A DNA stretch of 64,000 bases from assembly GCF_014384905.1 (NCBI RefSeq), contig NZ_JACRSV010000002.1, positions 310,001-374,000 on the forward strand. The letters are read 5' to 3'. Positions 42,613-50,281 of this stretch are shown piece after piece. A model generated the notes under the pieces. The model saw nothing but the letters and a program-made list of their open reading frames with translations. It searched no databases and was not told where the DNA came from. Position 1 is the first letter of the stretch; each line of letters opens with the position of its first letter. This DNA is from Fumia xinanensis. Its GTDB lineage: Bacteria > Bacillota > Clostridia > Oscillospirales > Ruminococcaceae. The translations under genes and the position numbers were made by a program.

Positions 42613-42650
42613 GAAACACAGGCCTGGAATTTCCCAGGCCTGTGTTTTTC
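42613..42650 (+). terminator. Isolated strong rho-independent terminator
   Basis: ACACAGGCCTGG and its complement with a short AATTTC loop and a T-run. No gene ends just before it, as the YbaK transcript already ends at 42355. Confidence 0.8.
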
Positions 42651-42665
42651 CAAAATATATGACAT

Positions 42666-42723
42666 ATTATTTTAGAAAATTATTTTCTAAAATAATTGAA
42701 ATATCTGTCAAAAGCGCTATAAT
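42666..42723 (+). promoter_or_regulatory. Palindromic operator and promoter of the ArsR-like gene
   Basis: A perfect inverted repeat, ATTATTTTAGAAAAT (42666-42680) and its complement (42682-42696) around one base, touches the -35 TTGAAA (42696-42701); TATAAT follows at 42718-42723 with a 16-base spacer. A GCGGGC/GCCCGC hairpin lies in the leader. The palindrome is a good candidate site for the HTH protein encoded next. Confidence 0.6.
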
Positions 42724-42789
42724 AAAATAGTAAACGCTTAGGCGGGCGATGTTTCTAAACGTGCTGCCCGCATGGAAAGGAGTTCCGAC

Positions 42790-43884
42790 ATGATAACCTA
42801 CTCCCCAATCCCTGGCAGAATCATTGATCTGATTTACGCGCAAATGATCCGGTATGATTATTCCGGATGCCTCAGGGCGGCCAATGAACAAAAATTGTTT
42901 GTAGAAGACTGCCATAGCATGGTGCATGAAGGCTTTCATAAAAGTCAGTTGCCGCAGGAGCAGGTCCTCAGCGTTCTTTTTGCCGTCCATAAAGGGGACT
43001 GCTGTTTCAGCCGTTTTGTTCGGGCTTCTAAAGGATTATTTCGTTTCCCGTCTATTTCCGCCTTTCTCGACTGGATCCGTCGGATGGAACCCACTTACTT
43101 CCTATCGCATGTTCTTCGAATATTTGACCACCGTTCCTTGCTTTTAACGGATTACGAGAACAGACTGCGGGACAGCTGCAAACTGCTTTCGCTGATTCAG
43201 TCTTTTGAATTGGAAGAAAAGTACCAGTTTTACCTGTTGAGCCTATGTCTGGACGGAAAGCACTATCTGCAGGAACTGCATCATAGCTTTGTCCAGTGCG
43301 CAAGACTTCTGGAAAAAGTGGAATTGTGGGCTTCCGCTTCAAGCAGCCTCAACACCGCAGAAAACATGGATGAGGAAAGGTTATTTCAGCTTCTGGACAT
43401 ACCATTAGAAGCCAAAGAGACCGTTCGTTATTCTATCTGCACTCTTCCCGACGGTTTGGTGCGAATTTTCACCAAATCGGAGGAACTGGAAATCATCATC
43501 GGCTGCAATGCCTGCTCTCCGCTGGAGCAAACGAATCCCGATTCGCCCGACCTTCAGCTTATCGGTAACGCCTTGAGCGAACAGAGGAGACTGGATATCC
43601 TATCTGTTATCCGCGGCAGGGAACTATATGCAACCGAAATCGCAAAAGAACTTGACGTCTCCAATAATACTCTCTTTTACCATATGAACATGCTTTGTGA
43701 GGCAAAGCTTCTCACCGCCCGCACCTCTGGGCGAAAGGTGTTTTACTCCGTTGACCCGAAGACACTGAAAAAACTTTCAATTTACTTTGATCGCCTCTAC
43801 CGGCGGATCGTCAGGGAACAACAGCAAGGGAAAAAAGTACCGGCCTCCGACGTGCGTCAGTCTGACAGCAGCTTTGAAAAATAA
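42790..43884 (+). CDS. ArsR-like HTH transcriptional regulator with long N-terminal domain
   Basis: A 364-residue regulator. Residues about 1-240 are not recognised (rich in short helices, with no membrane segment), and residues about 265-350 form a winged-helix ArsR-type domain with RLDILSVIRGRELYATEIAKEL, the recognition helix VSNNTLFYHMNMLCEAKLL and a wing with SGRKVFYSVDPKTLKKLS. It lacks the usual Cys metal sites of metal sensors. The start at 42790 has GGAAAGGAG. A palindromic operator next to its promoter suggests autoregulation. The C-terminal 28 bases overlap the convergent glycosyltransferase gene. The ligand is unknown. Confidence 0.82.
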   Translation: MITYSPIPGRIIDLIYAQMIRYDYSGCLRAANEQKLFVEDCHSMVHEGFHKSQLPQEQVLSVLFAVHKGDCCFSRFVRASKGLFRFPSISAFLDWIRRMEPTYFLSHVLRIFDHRSLLLTDYENRLRDSCKLLSLIQSFELEEKYQFYLLSLCLDGKHYLQELHHSFVQCARLLEKVELWASASSSLNTAENMDEERLFQLLDIPLEAKETVRYSICTLPDGLVRIFTKSEELEIIIGCNACSPLEQTNPDSPDLQLIGNALSEQRRLDILSVIRGRELYATEIAKELDVSNNTLFYHMNMLCEAKLLTARTSGRKVFYSVDPKTLKKLSIYFDRLYRRIVREQQQGKKVPASDVRQSDSSFEK

Positions 43885-44933
43885 GCCCGGTTCAGTTTGA
43901 CTGCTTCCGATTGAGGTTTTGTTTCCGCCGCCTTTTCATTATAGCGAAAGGCAGTTTCGTGTTCTCCCAGCCGGTCGTAGCAGACGCAGAGCTGAAGATA
44001 GGGGATGTAATCGTAGCAGTCGGTCAGCACAAATCCGCCGGACTGGTCGTTGCGGGGGCGGGAAGCGGCGGTCTCATACCAGAAGATTGCCGTCCGGAGC
44101 TGTCCTCTGTCCATAAAGTGCTTTCCTAAATCACAACAGGTTTCCGCCCGGGGCGCGTCGTAGCTAAAGCTTCGCAGCAACATGCCCAAAGCGCTGTCCG
44201 GGTCATTCAAAGCGTAGTAGCAGGCGGCTGCTATCCGGCAGGCGTCGATACAGTTTTCTGCCCAGCCCTTCCCACTGTCCAAAAAAGCCCGGAACACCGT
44301 TATGGCGTCCTCATAGCGGCCGTGATAGTAGAGCTCCCGGGCGTAGTAGAACTGCTGCCGCGGTTCGAGGACAGCGCCTCCCGCCAGCATCGACTCAAAA
44401 ATGCGCAGGTTTCGGTCCGGGTCCCCTGGACCGAGTTTTTGATGGGTCACCGCCGTTTCGGAGTAGACGATGTTCCCCCTGGGGGCGATGACCTCATGTA
44501 TGGCCCCTTCCCAGAAAAATTCCCCGCTGTTTTTGATGAGCCGCTCCCGGTAATAGCTGAAGGAGGGAGTGCCGTCCTCATGAAATGCTGTGTGGTATTT
44601 CATCATGACGATATCGGTGGTGGACGGAAGGGATTCTTTCAGCTGCAAAAAGGATTCCCGGTCCTTTTCGGTGAAAACGTCGTCGGCGTCCAGCCACAGG
44701 ATGTATTCTTTGGTCGCCTTGGAAAAGGAGTAGTTTCGGGCGGCGGCGAAGTCATCCCTCCAGGCGAAGTCACATACTAGATCGGCGTACCGCCCGGCGA
44801 TTTCCTTGGTGCCGTCGGTGGAACCGGTGTCCACGATAATGATTTCGTCGGCGATGTCCCTCACGCTTTTGAGGCATCTTTCTAAAACAGCCTCTTCGTT
44901 TTTGACGATCATGCACAGGCTGATTGTAATCAT
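43857..44933 (-). CDS. Glycosyltransferase family 2 protein with TPR-like tail
   Basis: A 358-residue soluble GT-A glycosyltransferase. N-terminal GT2 domain (about 1-200) with SLCMIVKNEEAVLERCLKS, VDTGSTDGT and the DXD motif WLDADDV. Residues about 215-350 show TPR-like helical pairs (YARELYYHGRYEDAITVF, YIPYLQLCVCYDRLGEHETA), the architecture of SunS-type and related peptide or protein glycosyltransferases. Acceptor and sugar donor are not decidable. Start has AAAGGAG at 8 bases. It ends 28 bases inside the convergent ArsR-like gene, so the two 3' ends overlap on opposite strands. Confidence 0.85.
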   Translation of the reverse strand: MITISLCMIVKNEEAVLERCLKSVRDIADEIIIVDTGSTDGTKEIAGRYADLVCDFAWRDDFAAARNYSFSKATKEYILWLDADDVFTEKDRESFLQLKESLPSTTDIVMMKYHTAFHEDGTPSFSYYRERLIKNSGEFFWEGAIHEVIAPRGNIVYSETAVTHQKLGPGDPDRNLRIFESMLAGGAVLEPRQQFYYARELYYHGRYEDAITVFRAFLDSGKGWAENCIDACRIAAACYYALNDPDSALGMLLRSFSYDAPRAETCCDLGKHFMDRGQLRTAIFWYETAASRPRNDQSGGFVLTDCYDYIPYLQLCVCYDRLGEHETAFRYNEKAAETKPQSEAVKLNRAYFSKLLSD

Positions 44934-45030
44934 AAAAAAATCTCCTTTATGCGGATTGTTTGTGTTTTATCATATGCGCTCAAAGGTTTTTTGGGGAATG
45001 GAACCGCCCCTTGTCAATTACCCGCAACTA

Positions 45031-45515
45031 TACGATAATAACCTCACGGCGTGAGTCGAAGCCTTGTTCTACAAGCCTTCGGACGCCTGAGAGAACATTT
45101 TGTCGTCATCTGGTTGTGCCAAAGCAGAACTACGGCGGGGAGACCCGCCTGCAAATTCCTTCGGAATTTGCAGATGTGGTATAATATCCACAAATAGCAC
45201 ACAATGTGTGCTATGAGCCGCAGGCGCAATCATTTTGTCTCGCAAAATGATTTGTGGATGATTATCACCATAGCAAAAACGGCTAAAGCTGTTTTGCGCC
45301 GCTGAAAGCGGCGTGCAAGCCCTATGGGCTTGCGGATATGGTATAATAGCCTCACAAGCAAACAGCTTTGCTGTTTGCAAAGCGCCTTTAAGGCGCTTTT
45401 ATCCCGCTGGCACGGGATAAGTGAGAACATTGTATCATAAATTTGCAAAAGGCAGAGCCTTTTGCGCGGGCTATGCCCGTTATCGTGGACTTCGTCCACT
45501 AATTTATGGTATAAT
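45031..45515. repeat. Hairpin/cloverleaf repeat array A
   Basis: A 480-base intergenic array, not coding. Boxes TGGTATAAT at 45177-45185, 45339-45347 and 45507-45515, with a degenerate TACGATAAT at 45031. Between boxes, units of 70-87 bases each consist of a closing stem around three hairpins. Units: CATCTG/CAGATG (45107-45112, 45171-45176); ATCCACAAAT/ATTTGTGGAT, perfect 10 bp (45186-45195, 45250-45259); an 11-bp stem with one bulge (45261-45272, 45337-45347); CTCAC/GTGAG (45351-45355, 45421-45425); CATAAATT/AATTTATG (45436-45443, 45501-45508). The inner hairpins are perfect or near perfect. Details in the findings. Confidence 0.75.
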
Positions 45516-45612
45516 AATGATATATGGTGTGCAAAAAAAGTAAACTGGCTGCCATCATCAAAACCGTGAAAACGGCAAACAAGCCCTGAATATCAATCAT
45601 TGAAAGGAGAGG

Positions 45613-46197
45613 ATGCCGGTGCGTACCTGGGAAACATTGAAACAGGCCTGCCTGAACTGCACCCGCTGCAAACTGGCCAACACCCGGACCCACGTGGTCG
45701 TCGGAAACGGGAACCAAAACGCCGATGTGATGCTCATCGGAGAGGGCCCCGGAGAGCAGGAGGACCGGCAGGGGATTCCCTTCGTCGGCCCTGCCGGACA
45801 GCTCCTGGACAAAATGCTTTTGTCCATCGGCCTTGAGCGGGCCGATGTCTACGTAGCCAATATCGTCAAATGCCGCCCGCCCGGAAACCGGGACCCTGCC
45901 GCTGACGAAAAAGAGGCCTGCATGCCCTTCCTTCGGTATCAGACCCACCTTGTGCAGCCGAAAATTATCGTCTGCCTGGGACGGATTGCCGCTCAGGCCC
46001 TCATCAGCCCAGACTTTAAAATCACCAAGGAACACGGCGTCTGGTACGAGCGGAAGGGTTTCTGGATGATCGCCACTTACCATCCCTCCGCTCTCCTGCG
46101 GGATCCGATGAAAAAACGCCCCGCCTACGAGGACTTAAAGCTTATCCGCCAGAAGATCGACGAAATCTGCCCGCCCTTAAAGCCGGACGGCCAATGA
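45613..46197 (+). CDS. Type 4 uracil-DNA glycosylase
   Basis: A 194-residue family 4 UDG that excises uracil from DNA in base-excision repair. Family motifs: IGEGPGEQEDRQGIPFVGPAG (catalytic and DNA-binding part), and IATYHPSALLRD near the end. The Fe-S cluster ligands appear as Cys at CTRC, KCRPPGNR and the Cys in EKEACMPF. Length is as for the family. ATG at 45613 has AAAGGAG only 3 bases before it; the in-frame GTG at 45619 is better spaced and may be the true start. The upstream hairpin array supplies a TGGTATAAT box with TGGACT at 18 bases, a possible promoter. Confidence 0.9.
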   Translation: MPVRTWETLKQACLNCTRCKLANTRTHVVVGNGNQNADVMLIGEGPGEQEDRQGIPFVGPAGQLLDKMLLSIGLERADVYVANIVKCRPPGNRDPAADEKEACMPFLRYQTHLVQPKIIVCLGRIAAQALISPDFKITKEHGVWYERKGFWMIATYHPSALLRDPMKKRPAYEDLKLIRQKIDEICPPLKPDGQ

Positions 46198-46255
46198 ATA
46201 AAACTTCTTCTGTTGGGTCAAGGCGTTAGAAAAACCCAAAGCAAGCGGCGAATAA

Positions 46256-46296
46256 AAAGGAACCCGCTGATAAATTTATCAGCGGGTTCCTTTTTG
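46256..46296. terminator. Bidirectional rho-independent terminator
   Basis: AAAGGAACCCGCTGATAA and complement, with T-runs at both ends. It overlaps the last codons of the FetB-like gene. Confidence 0.85.
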
Positions 46297-47121
46297 CGCA
46301 AATATTGTTTTCCCTTCTTTTTCCGTTTCCTTCTCCATGGGCAGCAGCCTCGCGTCCTTGGAAAAAAAGGTTTTGTACCCCAGGGAAACGAAAAGCACCG
46401 TCGCCAAAGCGGTGGCCCCGAGAATCGCCAGCATGATGCCGATTTGGTACTTTATGGCGGTGAGGGGAAAGGTGCCCGACAGAATCTGCCCCGTCATCAT
46501 CCCCGGCAGGGAGACGATTCCCATGGTCAGCATGTTGTTCATGGTGGGGAGAATGGCGCTGTCAAAGGCATCGTTGACGATCTGCTTCGTTGCCGCAAAG
46601 GGGGTAGCTCCCAGCATGAGGGAATTTTCGATCATCTCCCGCTTATCCGCCATGTCGCCGCAGAGCTTGTTGGCCCCAAGCGCAATGCCGGTCATGCAGT
46701 TACCCACCACCATGCCGGAAATGGGGATGAAATACTGGGGATTGAACCAGGGCCGCACCTGCAACACAACGATGATGAAAAAAGCTGCCGTCATCAGCGC
46801 CCCGAAAATCATCGAGACGGCGATGAGCCGTTTTAAGGCCCCCGACATGGGGATTTTGACCCGCTTGATGGCGTTGTAGATGGCAAATCCGATCATGATG
46901 GCCACCATGAGCACAGTGAGCCACCAGTGGGCGTGCCGGAAGACTACCATTAGGATCAATCCCATCACTGTCAGTTGGACCGTCATCCGGGTGGTGGCGA
47001 TGAGGATTTCCTTTTCCCGCCGGATGCCCCTGCTCTTGAAAATGATGAGCAGAATCAGCACAAAGACATAGGCGATAGAAAGCTGTAAGATTGACAGATC
47101 CATGACGGCGTTTTCACTCAT
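46279..47121 (-). CDS. fetB: FetB-like ABC transporter permease
   Basis: A 280-residue integral membrane protein of the UPF0014/FetB family, which with FetA is reported to export iron and to protect against oxidative stress. Several hydrophobic helices, with the typical ATTRMTVQLTVMGLILMVV segment and the ALGANKLCGDMADKREMIENSLMLGAT signature of the family. The ATG overlaps the upstream ATPase stop by 4 bases, so the two are translationally coupled. The stop lies inside the terminator hairpin. The ion is iron by analogy; not shown here. Confidence 0.85.
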   Translation of the reverse strand: MSENAVMDLSILQLSIAYVFVLILLIIFKSRGIRREKEILIATTRMTVQLTVMGLILMVVFRHAHWWLTVLMVAIMIGFAIYNAIKRVKIPMSGALKRLIAVSMIFGALMTAAFFIIVVLQVRPWFNPQYFIPISGMVVGNCMTGIALGANKLCGDMADKREMIENSLMLGATPFAATKQIVNDAFDSAILPTMNNMLTMGIVSLPGMMTGQILSGTFPLTAIKYQIGIMLAILGATALATVLFVSLGYKTFFSKDARLLPMEKETEKEGKTIFAQKGTR

Positions 47122-47792
47122 GGCTGACCCTCCTCACCGGACGAATTTCCTTCTTCGGGATGGGCGGTATTTTCCTCCACCCGCCCCTTGACGATGTGGA
47201 CACGGGCCTCCGGGAACCGACCCGCCACCTGCGGCGAATGGGTGACCATGATGAGCTCTTTGCCCCGTTCCCGCACGAATTTTATCAAAACCTCCAGGAT
47301 AAATTCCTCGGTTTTTTTGTCCAGAGCGCTGGATGGCTCGTCCAGCAGATAAGTCTCGGCGTCCATCAAAAGCACCCGCGCCAGGCAAAGCCGCTGCTTT
47401 TCCCCGCCGGACAGGGTGGCGCACCGGTCGTCGGGGAGCTTTTCCAGCTCCACCTCCCGCAGAATCTTCCGCAAAGCGCTTTCCGGCCGGGGAATCCGCC
47501 CGGAAAACAGCCGCCCGATCTGCAAATTGTCCCCGACGGTGCCGGGATAAATCACCGGCGTCTGCCCCAGCATCACCACATTCCGCCGCAGGGCCACACT
47601 GTCCATATGGGCCAAATCCTCCCCATTTCGGAGGATGACTCCCTCGTCCGGGACGATGAGCTTATTCAGCATCTTGAGCAGCGTTGTTTTTCCGCTGCCC
47701 GAGGCCCCCACGATACAGGTGATCTGCCGGTCGATGGTCAGCTTTGGGATATTCAGTATGTCCAGAAACCGCAAATTTTCGATGGTAAACAT
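47118..47792 (-). CDS. fetA: FetA-like ABC transporter ATP-binding protein
   Basis: A 224-residue ATPase subunit of the adjacent permease. Walker A GASGSGKTTLLKML near residue 30, Q-loop, signature LSGGEKQRLCLARVLL, Walker B TYLLDEPSSALD and the H-loop THSPQV are all intact. Directly followed by the fetB-like permease gene with ATGA overlap. A role in iron homeostasis fits the anaerobe's need to limit Fenton chemistry. It is 12 bases from the stop of the DUF1848 gene, on the same strand, so they may share a transcript. Confidence 0.85.
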   Translation of the reverse strand: MFTIENLRFLDILNIPKLTIDRQITCIVGASGSGKTTLLKMLNKLIVPDEGVILRNGEDLAHMDSVALRRNVVMLGQTPVIYPGTVGDNLQIGRLFSGRIPRPESALRKILREVELEKLPDDRCATLSGGEKQRLCLARVLLMDAETYLLDEPSSALDKKTEEFILEVLIKFVRERGKELIMVTHSPQVAGRFPEARVHIVKGRVEENTAHPEEGNSSGEEGQP

Positions 47793-47804
47793 CCGTACTG
47801 TTCC

Positions 47805-48758
47805 TCACTCTTTGTTATTGAAGGGAAATTTCATCTGCGCCGCCTTGATGGATGGAAGCTTCCGGGGAACCACCGTTGCCTCAGGCTCGGGATAGCCGAT
47901 GAGGGTGGGGGAGTCCGGATGGTGGTTTGCGGTGTTTTGCAGGATTACCTGCCGGGACGTGTTGGCGTAGCAGTACAGGCAGCCGTTTGTACAGCTGTCG
48001 TAAACGCCGATGTCGGCGCTCTGGATACAGCCGCAGGAAGCCCGCTGCCCCGGGTCTTTCCTGCCGCAAACGGGCGCGCCGATCACCGCTTCGGCAAATC
48101 CCTCGCTGATGCAGGCCTCCCGCGTAACGTCCCACCGATCGAATTTGGGTGCCTCGCAGCAGGCGGAAAGCGCCATCCCACGGTCTCGGGCGATGGAGGA
48201 AAACCCTTCTGCAACGTCTTTTATTTCTTCGTCCGTCCAGCCGTGCTCCGCCAAAGCCTTCCCGGCGGGTGAAAGCTTCCGATACCAGTCCATCAAGCTG
48301 AACACACAGCGCCCCGTATGGCCCTGAAGCCGTTTTGCCATCTCAGAAAACGCCTTCAGATGCCGTTTCACCGTCCAATCCGCCGATAAAATCACCGGGT
48401 CGTACCGCCAGACCATCTTCTTCGGCCCCAGCCGCTCCGACAGCCCGCAAAACGCCTTAATGAGCGCCTCTTTGTCCGGCAGGTTCGGCTCGATATCCCT
48501 GTCATAAGGGGTGATGGTAAACTGGAACCCGAATGGAATGCCGAAATCCTTGAGTTCGTCCAGATAGGGGAGCAGGGGGAGGGGATTCTTGGTCCAAAAG
48601 ACGATGCCCTCCGCCTCTTCTTTTGAGAGGGAAATCCTGCTCAGCTGCCGCGGATTCCGCGGATTGGGCGCCAGGACAAAACCCTCTCGCATCCGTCTTA
48701 AAAACCACTGGGGATAGCAGGCCGGAATATCCGTCCGCCGGCTGGCGCTGATGAGCAT
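47805..48758 (-). CDS. DUF1848 family protein
   Basis: A 317-residue protein of the DUF1848 family, which is radical SAM-like and of unknown function. The start MLISASRRTDIPACYPQWF is the family's characteristic beginning, followed by VFWTKNPLPLL, FTITPYD and FSLMDWYRKL. Near the end, CTNGCLYCYAN and preceding cysteines (SCGC) make a C-x3-C-x2-C cluster likely to bind Fe-S. It starts at 48758 after GAAAGGAGG. No function is established for these proteins. Gene order: directly upstream of the FetAB-like pair. Confidence 0.85.
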   Translation of the reverse strand: MLISASRRTDIPACYPQWFLRRMREGFVLAPNPRNPRQLSRISLSKEEAEGIVFWTKNPLPLLPYLDELKDFGIPFGFQFTITPYDRDIEPNLPDKEALIKAFCGLSERLGPKKMVWRYDPVILSADWTVKRHLKAFSEMAKRLQGHTGRCVFSLMDWYRKLSPAGKALAEHGWTDEEIKDVAEGFSSIARDRGMALSACCEAPKFDRWDVTREACISEGFAEAVIGAPVCGRKDPGQRASCGCIQSADIGVYDSCTNGCLYCYANTSRQVILQNTANHHPDSPTLIGYPEPEATVVPRKLPSIKAAQMKFPFNNKE

Positions 48759-48791
48759 GAAAATCCTCCTTTCCCTTTTTCTCGCTGAGAT

Positions 48792-49141
48792 TAGTATACC
48801 ACGTCTGCAAATTCCGTAGGAATTTGTAGGCGGGTCTCCCCGCCGCGGTTCTGCGTCAGCAGAACCGGATGATGATAAAATAAACGCAATGATAAAATGC
48901 TTGCATTTTATCAAGCCGCTCTATGCGGCCAAAGGTTTTCGGCGAAAACCTTTGCAATTGCGCTTATTATACCATAAATTCAGTGGACGAAGTCCTCGAT
49001 AGCGGGCGAGGCCCGCGCAAAAGGCTTTGCCTTTTGTGAATTTATGATACAATGTTCTCACGTAATCCGCAAAGCGGGATAAAAGCGCCTTTAGGCGCTT
49101 TACAAGTGGATTTGCGACTTGTTTGTGAGGTCATTATACCA
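48792..49141. repeat. Hairpin/cloverleaf repeat array B (inverted relative of array A)
   Basis: Boxes (TATACCA orientation) end at 48801, 48974 and 49141, so spacing is 173 and 167. Units with three hairpins: CGCAAT/ATTGCG (48885-48890, 48957-48962); CATAAATT/AATTTATG (48973-48980, 49039-49046); CTCAC/GTGAG (49057-49061, 49125-49129). The part 48963-49142 aligns as the inverted copy of 45338-45517 in array A, and the beginning of B resembles the inverted end of the first unit of A. The arrays lie at opposite ends of the UDG-FetAB-DUF1848 segment. Confidence 0.75.
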
Positions 49142-49195
49142 TTTTTAGGGAAAAATGAAAAGATGGACAAAATTTTAGAAAGTTTGAAGATTTTC

Positions 49196-49224
49196 TTGCA
49201 ACTTTTGCGTAAAAGAAATATAAT
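49196..49224 (+). promoter_or_regulatory. Promoter of uppP
   Basis: TTGCAA (49196-49201) and TATAAT (49219-49224) with a 17-base spacer. The 190-base leader holds a GGACG...AAGCGC / GCGCTT...CGTCC hairpin at 49359-49390. Confidence 0.75.
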
Positions 49225-49417
49225 AGTCTTTGATTTGTGATCGGAATAGAAAACGGGCCTCCCCCAAAAACGGCGGGCAGGCCGTGTCTTTTTCCCGCTG
49301 AAAACGCATAGGAATGGAAAAAGAACTCTGCGCGATGCAATGGACTAACTGATATTGTTGGACGGAAAAGCGCCGGTTATGCGCTTCGTCCGACGCCGGA
49401 AAGGAATGACTGTAAAC

Positions 49418-50251
49418 ATGCAGATTTGGGAGATTATCAAGGCGGCGATTTTGGGGATCATCGAGGGCATCACCGAGTGGCTGCCCATCAGCAGCACCGG
49501 GCACATGATTTTAGCCGACGAGTTCATCCGTTTAAACGTGTCCGACGCGTTCAAGGAAATGTTTTTCGTCGTCATCCAGCTGGGGGCGATTTTGGCGGTG
49601 CTGGTGCTCTATTTCCACAAGCTCAATCCCTTTTCCCCGAAAAAATCCGCCGGGGAGAAAAAAGAGACCTTCTCCCTCTGGGGCAAAGTCATCGTCGCCT
49701 GTATCCCCGCGGCGGTCATCGGCCTGCTGTTCGACGAAAAAATCGACGAACTCTTTTATAACTACATCACTGTGGCGATTACTCTCATCCTCTACGGCGT
49801 CCTTTTCATCGTCATCGAGAACCGGAACAAAAGCCGCGCCCCCAAGGTGAACGCCTTGGCCGACCTTTCCTACCAGACGGCCCTCTTCATCGGCATGTTC
49901 CAGGTATTGTCCCTGATCCCCGGCACCTCCCGTTCCGGCGCGACCATCCTGGGCGCCATCCTCATCGGCACTTCCCGGTACGTGGCGGCGGAGTTCACCT
50001 TTTTCCTGGCCATCCCCGTCATGTTCGGCGCGAGCTTACTAAAGATCGTCAAATTCGGCTTTGACTTTTCAGGCAGCGAAATCGCCATCCTCCTCACCGG
50101 AATGGTCGTCGCCTTCGCCGTGTCGGTGTTCGCCATCAAGTTTCTCATGGGCTACATTAAAAAGCACGACTTTAAGGCTTTCGGCTGGTACCGCATTGCC
50201 CTGGGCGTCATCGTGGTGGGCTACTTCCTCTTAAAACAATTTGTATTCTAA
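49418..50251 (+). CDS. uppP: Undecaprenyl-diphosphatase
   Basis: Membrane phosphatase of 277 residues that recycles undecaprenyl pyrophosphate to the monophosphate for peptidoglycan and other glycan assembly; it may also give bacitracin resistance. Signature EGITEWLPISSTGHMIL near the start and the second catalytic motif PGTSRSGATILGAILIG are present, with about eight helices. ATG at 49418 (MQIWEI) and 49406 (MTVNM) are both in frame; AAAGGA is at 12 bases from the first and abuts the second. Own promoter upstream. DUF368, earlier in the window, may act in the same lipid-carrier cycle. Confidence 0.93.
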   Translation: MQIWEIIKAAILGIIEGITEWLPISSTGHMILADEFIRLNVSDAFKEMFFVVIQLGAILAVLVLYFHKLNPFSPKKSAGEKKETFSLWGKVIVACIPAAVIGLLFDEKIDELFYNYITVAITLILYGVLFIVIENRNKSRAPKVNALADLSYQTALFIGMFQVLSLIPGTSRSGATILGAILIGTSRYVAAEFTFFLAIPVMFGASLLKIVKFGFDFSGSEIAILLTGMVVAFAVSVFAIKFLMGYIKKHDFKAFGWYRIALGVIVVGYFLLKQFVF

Positions 50252-50281
50252 GGATTTTGCCCATCAGAAACGGAGAAAAAT

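Noticed and set aside
45044..45499. Short open reading frames on both strands inside the repeat arrays
   Set aside because: No ribosome sites; the frames just run through hairpins.
46279..47792. Multidrug or phosphate ABC transporter
   Set aside because: Permease signature fits the UPF0014/FetB family and the ATPase is the small FetA type; no binding protein gene is present.
45031..49141. tRNA genes suggested by cloverleaf-like folds
   Set aside because: Units have four helices and near-tRNA length, but no T-loop GTTC motif, no D-loop GG, no anticodon arm of 7-base loop, and no 3' CCA context. Structure of the repeats is better described as hairpin units.
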